Shown piece after piece: positions 40,766-47,582 of a DNA stretch of 64,000 nucleotides. The notes under the pieces were generated by a model, which saw only the letters and a list, made by a program, of their open reading frames with translations, was not told the origin of the DNA and ran no database searches. The position numbers were made by a program, and so were the translations under genes. How positions within the stretch are numbered: the stretch's first letter is position 1; every line of letters begins with the position of its first letter. Origin of the DNA: Eikenella longinqua (GTDB taxonomy: Bacteria > Pseudomonadota > Gammaproteobacteria > Burkholderiales > Neisseriaceae); assembly GCF_001648355.1 (NCBI RefSeq), contig NZ_LXSL01000011.1, positions 93,677 through 157,676 on the forward strand, written 5' to 3'.

Positions 40766-41644
40766 ATGTGGCAAAAAATATTGGATAAGGCGGCGGCGCA
40801 AATCGAGCCGCACACGCTGTATGTGGTGGCAACGCCCATCGGCAACCTGGCCGACATCACGCTGCGCGCGCTGGCGGTATTGCAGCGGGCGGATTTGGTG
40901 TGTGCGGAAGACACGCGCGTGAGCCAGCAGCTGCTTTCGGCCTACGGCATCCGCGCCAAGCTCATCAGCGTGCGCGAACACAACGAGCGGCAGATGGTGG
41001 ACACGGTTTGCGCCGCCTTGGCTGCCGGGCAGGTGGTGGCACAGGTGTCGGACGCGGGCACGCCGGCGGTGTGCGACCCGGGTGCGCGGCTGGCTGCGGG
41101 CGTGCGCGCGGCGGGCTTCAAGGTGGTGCCGGTGGCGGGAGCGAGCGCGGTGATGGCGACCTTGAGCGTGGCCGGGGTAACGCAATCGGACTTTTATTTT
41201 GCCGGCTTCCTGCCGCCCAAGGCGGGTGAGCGCGCACAATGGTTTGAACGCTGGGAAAACGTGCCCTATGCCGTGGCGGCTTTTGAAACACCGCACCGCA
41301 TCGAGGCGGCGCTCGCGCAGATGGCGGAGCTTCTGCCCGGTCGGCATTTGCTGCTGGCGCGCGAAATCAGCAAAACGTTTGAAACCTTTATCAGCGGCAG
41401 CGTGGCCGAAGTGCTGGCCGCCGTGCGCGCCGATGCCAACCAAACGCGCGGCGAGATGGTGCTGGTGCTACACCCGGCCGAAGAGGCGGAAACGGCCGGA
41501 TTGAGCGAACAGGCGCAGCACATCATGAGCCTGCTCGCCGCCGAGCTGCCGCCGAAAAAAGCCGCCGCGCTGGCTGCAACCATCAGCGGGGCAAACAAAA
41601 AGGCGCTGTATGAATGGGCGGTGGCGCAGAAGCGGGAAGAATAA
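40766..41644 (+). CDS. rsmI: 16S rRNA (cytidine(1402)-2'-O)-methyltransferase
   Basis: 292 residues from ATG 40766. YVVATPIGNLADITLRAL is the family signature, CAEDTRVS and ISVREHNER follow, and VSDAGTPAVCDPGARL and PVAGASAVMATLSVAG form the SAM-binding tetrapyrrole-methylase-like fold. It methylates the ribose of C1402 in the decoding centre. It is divergent from yraN, the same arrangement as rsmI-yraN elsewhere, but no lpoA gene lies between. Confidence 0.95.
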   Translation: MWQKILDKAAAQIEPHTLYVVATPIGNLADITLRALAVLQRADLVCAEDTRVSQQLLSAYGIRAKLISVREHNERQMVDTVCAALAAGQVVAQVSDAGTPAVCDPGARLAAGVRAAGFKVVPVAGASAVMATLSVAGVTQSDFYFAGFLPPKAGERAQWFERWENVPYAVAAFETPHRIEAALAQMAELLPGRHLLLAREISKTFETFISGSVAEVLAAVRADANQTRGEMVLVLHPAEEAETAGLSEQAQHIMSLLAAELPPKKAAALAATISGANKKALYEWAVAQKREE

Positions 41645-41668
41645 GGGCAGTTTGCTTGAACAGGCGAG

Positions 41669-41703
41669 AGGCTACCTGAAAATGGTTTTTCAGGTAGCCT
41701 TTT
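41669..41703 (+). terminator. Inverted DUS terminator of rsmI
   Basis: AGGCTACCTGAAAA and TTTTCAGGTAGCCT (14 bp) with a short loop and a T-run, 25 bases after the stop. Confidence 0.7.
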
Positions 41704-41840
41704 ATACAGCCGCATCAATGCTAGATTGGGCATGAATGCTTGGCTTAGCGCTCATGCGGTTTGACGTGGGCGTAGCGTTCGCTGAGCTCGATGGGGTAGG
41801 TTTTCAGCAGTAGGCAGGAATGGCCCGCGCTGCGTGGGAT

Positions 41841-42121
41841 TCAAGCTTCGCTGCCGTTTTCGTAGTGGCAGTGTTCCAGATGGGCGCTGCTGAAGTTTTG
41901 GATGAACTGGGTGGTTTTTTGGTGCGCTTTGCTGGGCGTGATGATTTGGTTTTGCACCGCCTATTCATACACGGGATTGTCAACCGGATAGGCGGTGAGC
42001 AAGCCGCTGAGGGCGTGTTTTTGAATCCAACGCTCTGCATTTTCTTTGCAAAAAAGCAGGCGGACACATTTTGGCTGCCACTGCCTTGAAATACCCAAAC
42101 CCGATTATCTGCCCGGCTCAT
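41841..42121 (-). pseudogene. Decayed DUF7710-like gene
   Basis: Reading from ATG 42121: NRVWVFQGSGSQ in one frame, then after a T6 run (CTTTTTTGC) the next frame gives KENAERWIQKHALSGLLTAYP and VDNPVYE, an in-frame TAG at 41961-41963 where the family has Trp, then AVQNQIITPSKAHQKTTQ and FSSAHLEHCHYENGSEA before the natural stop. This matches the DUF7710 pattern (WVFHG..F, LTxYPVD, VYDWA, FSSA..EHYHYEDG) throughout, so the gene has one frameshift and one nonsense codon. Its ATG overlaps the upstream gene's stop by four bases. Confidence 0.65.
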
Positions 42122-42543
42122 GCCGCACCCCCTTGCTTGAGCCGCTCGCGCAGTTTGCCGTTTTCGCCGAATTCGGCCAGCGTGCCGCCGAGGTCGAACC
42201 AGACTTGCTGGCTTGGCTCCCCGCCTTTGCCGTCGAGGTGCCAGGCCGCCCAGCTATACACGCCCCGGAGCTCGTGGGTGCGGCCGCCGGAGGAGGCGTG
42301 CAGGCAGAATTCGAAGGCGACGGCGGTGCGGCTCACGGCCACGATGTTGGGGTCGCCGGCGGAGCGGGTGGCGGCGGTGAGCCAATCGGGCGGGGAGGTA
42401 ACGGCGAAATCGAGCAGGCGGCTGTCGGTGGCTTGGGCGCGCAGGATGCTTTCGATGCTGGCGCGGATTTCGGCGTAGGGCTCGGCGGCGAGCCATTGCA
42501 GCATGTGGCGGGTGTCGTCGAGGAGTTGGAAGTTGTCTGGCAT
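42118..42543 (-). CDS. Hypothetical protein, paralogue of the 42815-43519 gene
   Basis: 141 residues, soluble. It aligns by eye over its full length with the C-terminal half of the next upstream gene: DDTRHMLQWLAAEPY with HASYHMLQWLADAPY, DSRLLDFAVTSPPDWLT with DSRLLSIAATSMPQWQT, TAVAFEFCLHASS with TGLAFEFVLHVSG, THELRGVYSWAAWHL with THELRGVYTWAGSRL, and GTLAEFGENGKLRERL with GTLAEFGGSRLAERL. No known family recognised. Its stop overlaps the start of the DUF7710 pseudogene. Confidence 0.65.
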   Translation of the reverse strand: MPDNFQLLDDTRHMLQWLAAEPYAEIRASIESILRAQATDSRLLDFAVTSPPDWLTAATRSAGDPNIVAVSRTAVAFEFCLHASSGGRTHELRGVYSWAAWHLDGKGGEPSQQVWFDLGGTLAEFGENGKLRERLKQGGAA

Positions 42544-42590
42544 GGGTTTGGAATCCTGTGTTGGCTATTGGCTTTGCAAGGTATCGTTTT

Positions 42591-42710
42591 AGCTTCGCAG
42601 AAACTCCGCCTCCTTCGGAAACTTCGTTTTAGCTCCGCAGAAACTCCGCCTCCTTCGGAAACTTCGTTTTAGCTCCGCAGAAACTCCGCCTCCTTCGGAA
42701 ACTTCGTTTT
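42591..42710. repeat. Three tandem copies of a 40-bp unit
   Basis: Copies start at 42591, 42631 and 42671: AGCTCCGCAGAAACTCCGCC followed by TCCTTCGGAAACTTCGTTTT, nearly identical (one T/C difference in the first). Each contains the TTCGGAA palindrome. The array runs straight into an inverted DUS at 42709. It is the DUS-linked repeat expanded in tandem and lies between the two paralogous genes. Confidence 0.85.
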
Positions 42711-42814
42711 CAGGTAGCCTCTGTTTGGCAGATGGGGCTACCTGAAAGTTTGGACTAACGAGATGGGGCGATGTTTCTGCGCAGCCACAAATGGCGGGCT
42801 ATGCCGGGGAACGC

Positions 42815-43519
42815 TTAATTCAGCGCGTTCAGGCGTTCGGCCAGGCGGCTGCCACCGAATTCGGCCAGCGTGCCGCGCAGGTCGAGCCAGGTTTGCTGGC
42901 ACTGTTCGGCGGGAGGGCGGTTGAGACGGCTGCCTGCCCAGGTGTACACGCCGCGCAGTTCGTGGGTTTTGCCCCGGCCGGACACGTGCAGCACAAACTC
43001 AAACGCCAGGCCGGTACGGCGGGCGGCAACGGTTTGGCCGTTTTCTTCTTCCTGCGCGGTAACGGTTTGCCATTGCGGCATGGAGGTGGCGGCGATGCTG
43101 AGCAGGCGGCTGTCGGAAACTTGTTGGCGCAGCAGGTGTTCGATGTTTTGGCAGATGTGTTGGTAGGGGGCGTCAGCCAGCCATTGCAGCATATGGTAGG
43201 AGGCGTGCAGCATTTGGAAATCGTAGAGGTCGGTGGCATGCGGCTCGGGTGGTGGCATATTGATTCGGCGTTGCTGGTATGCAGCCGTTTCTTGTTGCTG
43301 TATAGGTGATGCCACTCCACTCTTGTTAAATAGGCTAACAAATACAACATACACTACAGCAATTATGAAAATAATCAGTAGCAAAATACCACCCCAACCA
43401 AGCATAAGAAATGGTAACAATATGAATATGCCCAGAATGGGACCCCAAACATAAAGCACTACAATCACTGCAACCACTGCAACCACTCTCACAAAAGTTC
43501 GCAGGAAATCATTCATCAT
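42815..43519 (-). CDS. Two-part membrane protein with a paralogous C-terminal domain
   Basis: 234 residues. The N-terminal 65 residues hold two strongly hydrophobic helices (VVAVVAVIVVLYVWGPILG and LLLIIFIIAVVYVVFVSLF). From about residue 95 the protein is paralogous to the 141-residue protein at 42118. The DNA for the N-terminal third is AT-rich while the rest is GC-rich, so the gene looks like a join of two sources. Function unknown; I infer a membrane-anchored version of the downstream soluble protein. Confidence 0.6.
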   Translation of the reverse strand: MMNDFLRTFVRVVAVVAVIVVLYVWGPILGIFILLPFLMLGWGGILLLIIFIIAVVYVVFVSLFNKSGVASPIQQQETAAYQQRRINMPPPEPHATDLYDFQMLHASYHMLQWLADAPYQHICQNIEHLLRQQVSDSRLLSIAATSMPQWQTVTAQEEENGQTVAARRTGLAFEFVLHVSGRGKTHELRGVYTWAGSRLNRPPAEQCQQTWLDLRGTLAEFGGSRLAERLNALN

Positions 43520-43559
43520 CTCTCTCCAATCATCTTTTACACCAAACTATCCTTATCTA

Positions 43560-43602
43560 TTTTTCAGGTAGCCTCCACCCCCGCCAAGAGGCTACCTGAA
43601 AA
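43560..43602 (-). terminator. Inverted DUS pair after the copper chaperone gene
   Basis: TTTTCAGGTAGCCTC and GAGGCTACCTGAAAA, 14-15 bp, 8 bases beyond the stop. Confidence 0.65.
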
Positions 43603-43609
43603 CCTCCCG

Positions 43610-44074
43610 CTAATGCGCGTGATGGTGGCGATGCTGCATCCCGCCCGCTTCCTCCGCCGGGCTTTTCACTTCCACCTGCACGGTTTGCGCCGGAGCGTGG
43701 CGGAATTTCAGCGTGAGCGGGAAGCGGCTGCCGGCGGCGAGCGGCTGTTTGAGGCCGATGAGCATGATGTGGTGGCCGCCGGGCTTGAGCTCGGTGCGCG
43801 AACGCTCGGGCAGCGGCAGGCCGTGCGGCATGGCCTGCATGCGCATTTGCCCGCCCTGCATGATGTGCTCGTGGATTTCCACGCGCTCGGCCACGGGCGT
43901 GCTGCCGCCGATGAGCGCGTCGGCGGGGCGGCCGTTTTCCAGCCGCACAAACACGCCGCCGGACTGCATGCCGGGCACGGTGAAGCGCGCCCAGGCTTGG
44001 CTGGCGTGCACTTCGGCCTGCGCGGCGGCGGCCAGGCACAGCAGGCAGGCGGCGAGGAGGGAGGGCTTGTTCAT
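43610..44074 (-). CDS. Periplasmic copper chaperone PCu(A)C
   Basis: About 154 residues. AAAGGA precedes three successive ATGs; the third (44074) has the best spacing. Signal peptide KPSLLAACLLCLAAAAQA. The copper site motif is visible: VEIHEHIMQGGQMRMQAM, then LKPGGHHIMLIGL, which supply the His and Met ligands. The C-terminal HRHHHAH tail may also bind metal. These proteins deliver Cu(I) to cytochrome oxidase. No oxidase gene is nearby. Confidence 0.9.
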   Translation of the reverse strand: MNKPSLLAACLLCLAAAAQAEVHASQAWARFTVPGMQSGGVFVRLENGRPADALIGGSTPVAERVEIHEHIMQGGQMRMQAMPHGLPLPERSRTELKPGGHHIMLIGLKQPLAAGSRFPLTLKFRHAPAQTVQVEVKSPAEEAGGMQHRHHHAH

Positions 44075-44098
44075 CATCATTCCTTTCTTGTCAATTGC

Positions 44099-44461
44099 TT
44101 ACAGCGTATTCAAAGCCATCAGCCAAAACGCGGCCAGCAGCAGCAATGCCACCATCTGCGCCGCCGAGCCGGCATCTTTGGCGATTTTGGAGAGCGGGTG
44201 CAGTTCTTCGGAAATCCTGTCCACCACGGCTTCAATGGCGGTGTTGAACAGCTCCACAATCAGCGAGAGCAGCGAAGCGCCCACCAGCAGCATGCGCACG
44301 GGCGTGTCGAAATCGAGGCAGCAGGCCAGGGGCAGCAGCACGGCGTGCAGCCACACCAGCTGGCGGAAGGTGGCTTCGTTGCGGTAGGCGGCGGCGAGGC
44401 CGTCGCGGGAATACTGTGCGGCGGCGATGATGCGCGCGAGGCCGCGTTTGCCGGGTTTCAT
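44099..44461 (-). CDS. dgkA: Diacylglycerol kinase
   Basis: 120 residues from ATG 44461 (AAAGGAGCTTTT), three membrane helices. AAAYRNEATFRQLVWL and the active-site stretch VELFNTAIEAVVDRIS with the conserved Glu and Asn are canonical for the small DgkA trimer, which phosphorylates diacylglycerol to phosphatidic acid in the inner membrane. The ATG overlaps the stop of the upstream gene (ATGA), so the two are coupled. Confidence 0.94.
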   Translation of the reverse strand: MKPGKRGLARIIAAAQYSRDGLAAAYRNEATFRQLVWLHAVLLPLACCLDFDTPVRMLLVGASLLSLIVELFNTAIEAVVDRISEELHPLSKIAKDAGSAAQMVALLLLAAFWLMALNTL

Positions 44462-45114
44462 AAAAGCTCCTTTGGATGCGGATGATGTGAATGAAGGCCA
44501 TACCAAGCGGCAGCAAAAAACACCGCTTGGGCAATATTAAACGTGGCGCCGCCGATGGCTGCCGCCCAGACCGATTGCGGAAACAGGCTGCACACGAGCG
44601 CCACCGCCGCGCCCACCGGCAGCGGATTGGCCCACGCCGATGCTCGCGGCAAAACAGAGCGCCCGCGCACGGTTTGCACCAGCAACACCAGCCAGCCCGC
44701 GGCCAGCAGCGGCAGATGGGCTGCGGGCGGGCTGTGCAGCAGGGTTTGCGCGCTGATGCCCATATAATAAAAGCCCGCATGCCCCAAGGGCGAGAGCGCA
44801 TAGCCCGCCAAGAGCAGGCACAACACCGCGCGCGCCGCCCTGCCGCGCAGCAAACGGCACACGCCGAAAGCCGCAGCCAGATAAAACACCGCACTAAACG
44901 TGGCCGGCAGCACGCCCCAAAACAGCCGCTGCGGCGAGCCGGCCAGCATCAGGACCGCCAAATCCACATCGTCGCCCAAGGCAGCGGCCAGCGTGTGCGA
45001 AAACAGCGGATATTGCTCGGGCGTTTGCACAAAGCCCACCAGCAGCATATCTGCCGCCGTCCAACACAGCGCGGCAAACAGGCCGGATAGAAATAATGTG
45101 CGTGGTTCGGTCAT
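44458..45114 (-). CDS. Multi-pass membrane protein (possibly DUF6796)
   Basis: 218 residues with about six membrane helices. AADMLLVGFVQTPEQYP near the N-terminus, QRLFWGVLPATFSAVFYL and GHAGFYYMG are reminiscent of DUF6796 (G-D-M-L-L-Y, R-L..G-G-x-L-G-P, G-x-x-H-A), but the match is partial. Function unknown. It is translationally coupled to dgkA, so a role in lipid or envelope metabolism is possible. Confidence 0.5.
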   Translation of the reverse strand: MTEPRTLFLSGLFAALCWTAADMLLVGFVQTPEQYPLFSHTLAAALGDDVDLAVLMLAGSPQRLFWGVLPATFSAVFYLAAAFGVCRLLRGRAARAVLCLLLAGYALSPLGHAGFYYMGISAQTLLHSPPAAHLPLLAAGWLVLLVQTVRGRSVLPRASAWANPLPVGAAVALVCSLFPQSVWAAAIGGATFNIAQAVFFAAAWYGLHSHHPHPKELL

Positions 45115-45348
45115 GCTGGCGTGCTCCGAATGATGGGTGAGGCTACCTGAAAAATCAGGGCGGCAACAAAGCGGAAACGAGCAATGCGGCTCGGCACGAA
45201 GGGCAAACCTGCGGTTTGCCTGCCCTTCCCACAGGATGCAGTACAGGCCGCGCTGAATTTTTCAGGTAGCCTTCAATCGTGCGCGTGCAATGTGCAAACA
45301 ATTGAATACAATGCGTTCCCATTTTTCAGGTAGCCTCTACCCTGTCGC

Positions 45349-45480
45349 AGGCTACCTGAAAGCGCAGCTTCAACGCAGTTAAAACGAAGTTTCTGAAGGA
45401 AGCGAAGTTTCTGCGAAGCTAAAACGATGTTTGAGCATAGCCCAAGCAAAGTTTCTGCGAAGCCAAAGCGCGAGCTTCCA
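45349..45480. repeat. DUS-linked modular repeat in the 45115-45491 spacer
   Basis: DUS, GCTTCAACGCAGTTAAAACG (45367 on), TTTCTGAAGGAAGC, TTTCTGCGAAGCTAAAACG (to 45425), then a second TTTCTGCGAAGCCAAAGCG. GCTTCAACGCAG pairs with CTGCGAAGC at 45411. An inverted DUS pair at 45321-45361 could end gshB transcription. The rest of the 377-base gap has DUS at 45141 and 45258, a small hairpin (GGCAAACCTGCGGTTTGCC, 45203-45221) and no gene. Confidence 0.7.
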
Positions 45481-45491
45481 TTCCGCAACGC

Positions 45492-46445
45492 CTACCGCGC
45501 ATTGCGTTCCACCGCGTCGATAAACTTAGCCGCCACATCAAAGCCCTTCTGCTTCATGATTTCCTGGAAACCGGTGGGGCTGGTTACGTTCACTTCGGTG
45601 AGATATTCGCCAATCACGTCCAAGCCCGCCAGCAAAATGCCGCGCCGTTTCAGCTCGGGGGCGAGGGTTTCGGCGATTTCGCGGTCGCGGGCGGACAATT
45701 CCTGCGCCACACCGCGTCCGCCTGCGGCCAAATTGCCGCGCGTTTCGCCCTGCTGCGGGATGCGCGCCAGCGCGTAGGGCACGACTTCGCCGTCTATCAC
45801 CAGAATGCGTTTGTCGCCGTGCACGATGTCGGGGATATAACGCTGCGCCATGATGGTGCGCGTGTCGAGCCGCATCAGGGTTTCGAGGATGCTGCCGATG
45901 TTGGGGTCGCGCGCGGTGAGGCGGAAGATGCCCATGCCGCCCATGCCGTCCAGCGGTTTCACGATGATGTCGCCGTGTTCGGCCAGAAAGGCGCGCACAT
46001 CGGCGGCGCGGGTGGAAACGAGCGTGGGTGCGGTGAATTGGGGGAAGTTCAGAATCGCCAGTTTTTCGTTGAAATCGCGCATGGCCTGCCCGCTGTTGAA
46101 TACGCGCGAACCCTGTTGTTCGGCAAGGGTGAGCAGTTGGGTGCTGTATAAATATTGTATATCGAACGGCGGGTCGGTGCGCATAATCACGGCGTCGAAA
46201 TCGCTCAGCGCGCGCTGCTCGGCGGAGGCTACCTGAAACCAATTGTGGTCGTGGTCGCTTTTTGCGCCGATAAATTGGAACGGCGCGGCTTGGGCGATGA
46301 CTCGGCCGTTTTGCACGGAGAGTTCGCCTGCGAGCGCGTGGTGCAGCGTGTGGCCGCGTTGGGCGGCTTCGCGCATCATGGCGTAGGTGGTGTCTTTGTA
46401 GGTTTTGAAGCTGGAAAGCGGGTCAGCGATGAAGAGGATGTTCAT
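45492..46445 (-). CDS. gshB: Glutathione synthase
   Basis: 317 residues of the ATP-grasp family. MNILFIADPLSSFKTYKDTT at the N-terminus, MRTDPPFDIQYLYSTQLL, then KPLDGMGGMGIFRL (ATP-binding loop), DGEVVPYALARIPQQGETRGN and the C-terminal EVNVTSPTGFQEI, where Glu and Asn ligate Mg. It joins gamma-Glu-Cys to Gly to make glutathione. It is divergent from folE2. A DUS is embedded near residue 72 (WFQVASAEQ). No gshA is nearby. Confidence 0.96.
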   Translation of the reverse strand: MNILFIADPLSSFKTYKDTTYAMMREAAQRGHTLHHALAGELSVQNGRVIAQAAPFQFIGAKSDHDHNWFQVASAEQRALSDFDAVIMRTDPPFDIQYLYSTQLLTLAEQQGSRVFNSGQAMRDFNEKLAILNFPQFTAPTLVSTRAADVRAFLAEHGDIIVKPLDGMGGMGIFRLTARDPNIGSILETLMRLDTRTIMAQRYIPDIVHGDKRILVIDGEVVPYALARIPQQGETRGNLAAGGRGVAQELSARDREIAETLAPELKRRGILLAGLDVIGEYLTEVNVTSPTGFQEIMKQKGFDVAAKFIDAVERNAR

Positions 46446-46657
46446 GGGCTGTCCTTAAAATCAGTGTGCGGATAAGGGCGTTATGATAAACCAAAAGCGC
46501 TCGGCACACCCGCCGCCCGGGCAAGCCGCGCCCGAGTACGCAAAATCGCCGCCATAAACCCGCGCTATAAAGGCAGGCCGCCATTTGCCCCCAAGCCACG
46601 GCGGGGCTATACTTCGCACCCTGTTTCCCATCACACGCACCCAAAAGGATAATACGG

Positions 46658-47440
46658 ATGAATGCCATTGCCGACGTGCAAAGCAGCCCCGACCAACGCA
46701 ATATGCCCATCAACCAAGTGGGCATCAAAGACCTGCATTTCCCGCTGCAAATCCAAAGCGCGGAAGGCGTGCAGCACACCATCGCCCGCATCGGCATGAC
46801 CGTGGCCCTGCCCGCCTCGCAAAAGGGCACGCATATGTCGCGCTTCGTGGCGCTGATGGAAGAGCGACAGCACCTCGTGCTCGACTTCGCCAGCCTGCAC
46901 CAGCTCACGCTCGACATGCTCGAACGGCTCGACGCCCAAGCCGGCCGCATCACCATCAGCTTCCCCTTCTTCCGCAAAAAAGCCGCCCCCGTGAGCGGCA
47001 TCACCTCCTTCCTCGACTATGCCGTCACCTGGCAGGGCGAAGTGCAGGCAGGCGGAGAATACAGCTACCAAATCAAAGTATTGGCACCGGTAACCAGCCT
47101 CTGCCCCTGCTCCAAGGAAATCTCGCAATACGGCGCGCACAACCAGCGCTCGCACGTTACCGTAACCCTCACCTGCCACAAACAGGAAGTTTCCATTGAA
47201 GAAATCATCGACTTGGTGGAAAACAAAGCCTCCTGCCAGCTCTACGGCCTGCTCAAGCGCCCCGACGAGAAATACGTTACCGAACACGCCTACGAAAACC
47301 CCAAATTCGTGGAAGACATGGTGCGCGACATCGCCGTGGCGCTAAAACACGACCCGCGCATCGACCGCTTCACCGTGGAAAGCGAAAACTTCGAAAGCAT
47401 CCACAACCACTCGGCCTATGCGCTGATTGAGTATCCCTAA
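46658..47440 (+). CDS. folE2: GTP cyclohydrolase FolE2 (type IB)
   Basis: 260 residues. DQRNMPINQVGIKDLHFPL is the family N-terminus; the metal-ligand Cys is in SLCPCSKEISQYGAHNQRS, followed by Glu and His residues that complete the site. It makes dihydroneopterin triphosphate for folate and is active with metals other than zinc, which is why many genomes put it under Zur control. Ribosome site AAAAGGATAATACGG; -10-like TATACT at 46609-46614. A weak Zur-like GTTATGATAAAC lies at 46480. Confidence 0.95.
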   Translation: MNAIADVQSSPDQRNMPINQVGIKDLHFPLQIQSAEGVQHTIARIGMTVALPASQKGTHMSRFVALMEERQHLVLDFASLHQLTLDMLERLDAQAGRITISFPFFRKKAAPVSGITSFLDYAVTWQGEVQAGGEYSYQIKVLAPVTSLCPCSKEISQYGAHNQRSHVTVTLTCHKQEVSIEEIIDLVENKASCQLYGLLKRPDEKYVTEHAYENPKFVEDMVRDIAVALKHDPRIDRFTVESENFESIHNHSAYALIEYP

Positions 47441-47465
47441 GGCACAACATTGCCGCACAAAGCAA

Positions 47466-47548
47466 AGGCTACCTGAAAATGCAGATTCAACGAAGTTAAA
47501 ATACAGTGCAGCGAACTTTCTGCGAAGCCAAAATTTTCAGGTAGCCTT
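47466..47548. repeat. DUS-linked modular repeat
   Basis: DUS, CAGATTCAACGAAGTTAAAAT, then TTTCTGCGAAGCCAAAAT and a closing inverted DUS. It marks the left edge of the type I restriction locus; beyond it DUS are almost absent for 6 kb. Confidence 0.65.
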
Positions 47549-47582
47549 TGTTTATCTAAGACTACACACCATATACATTTCC

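Noticed and set aside
42591..42710. Possible CRISPR array because of three 40-bp repeats
   Set aside because: The copies are directly adjacent with no spacers, and the unit is a known local variant of the DUS-linked repeat; no cas gene in the window.
45203..45221. GGCAAACCTGCGGTTTGCC as an intrinsic terminator
   Set aside because: No T-run on either side and it lies far from gene ends; kept only as a small palindrome in the spacer.
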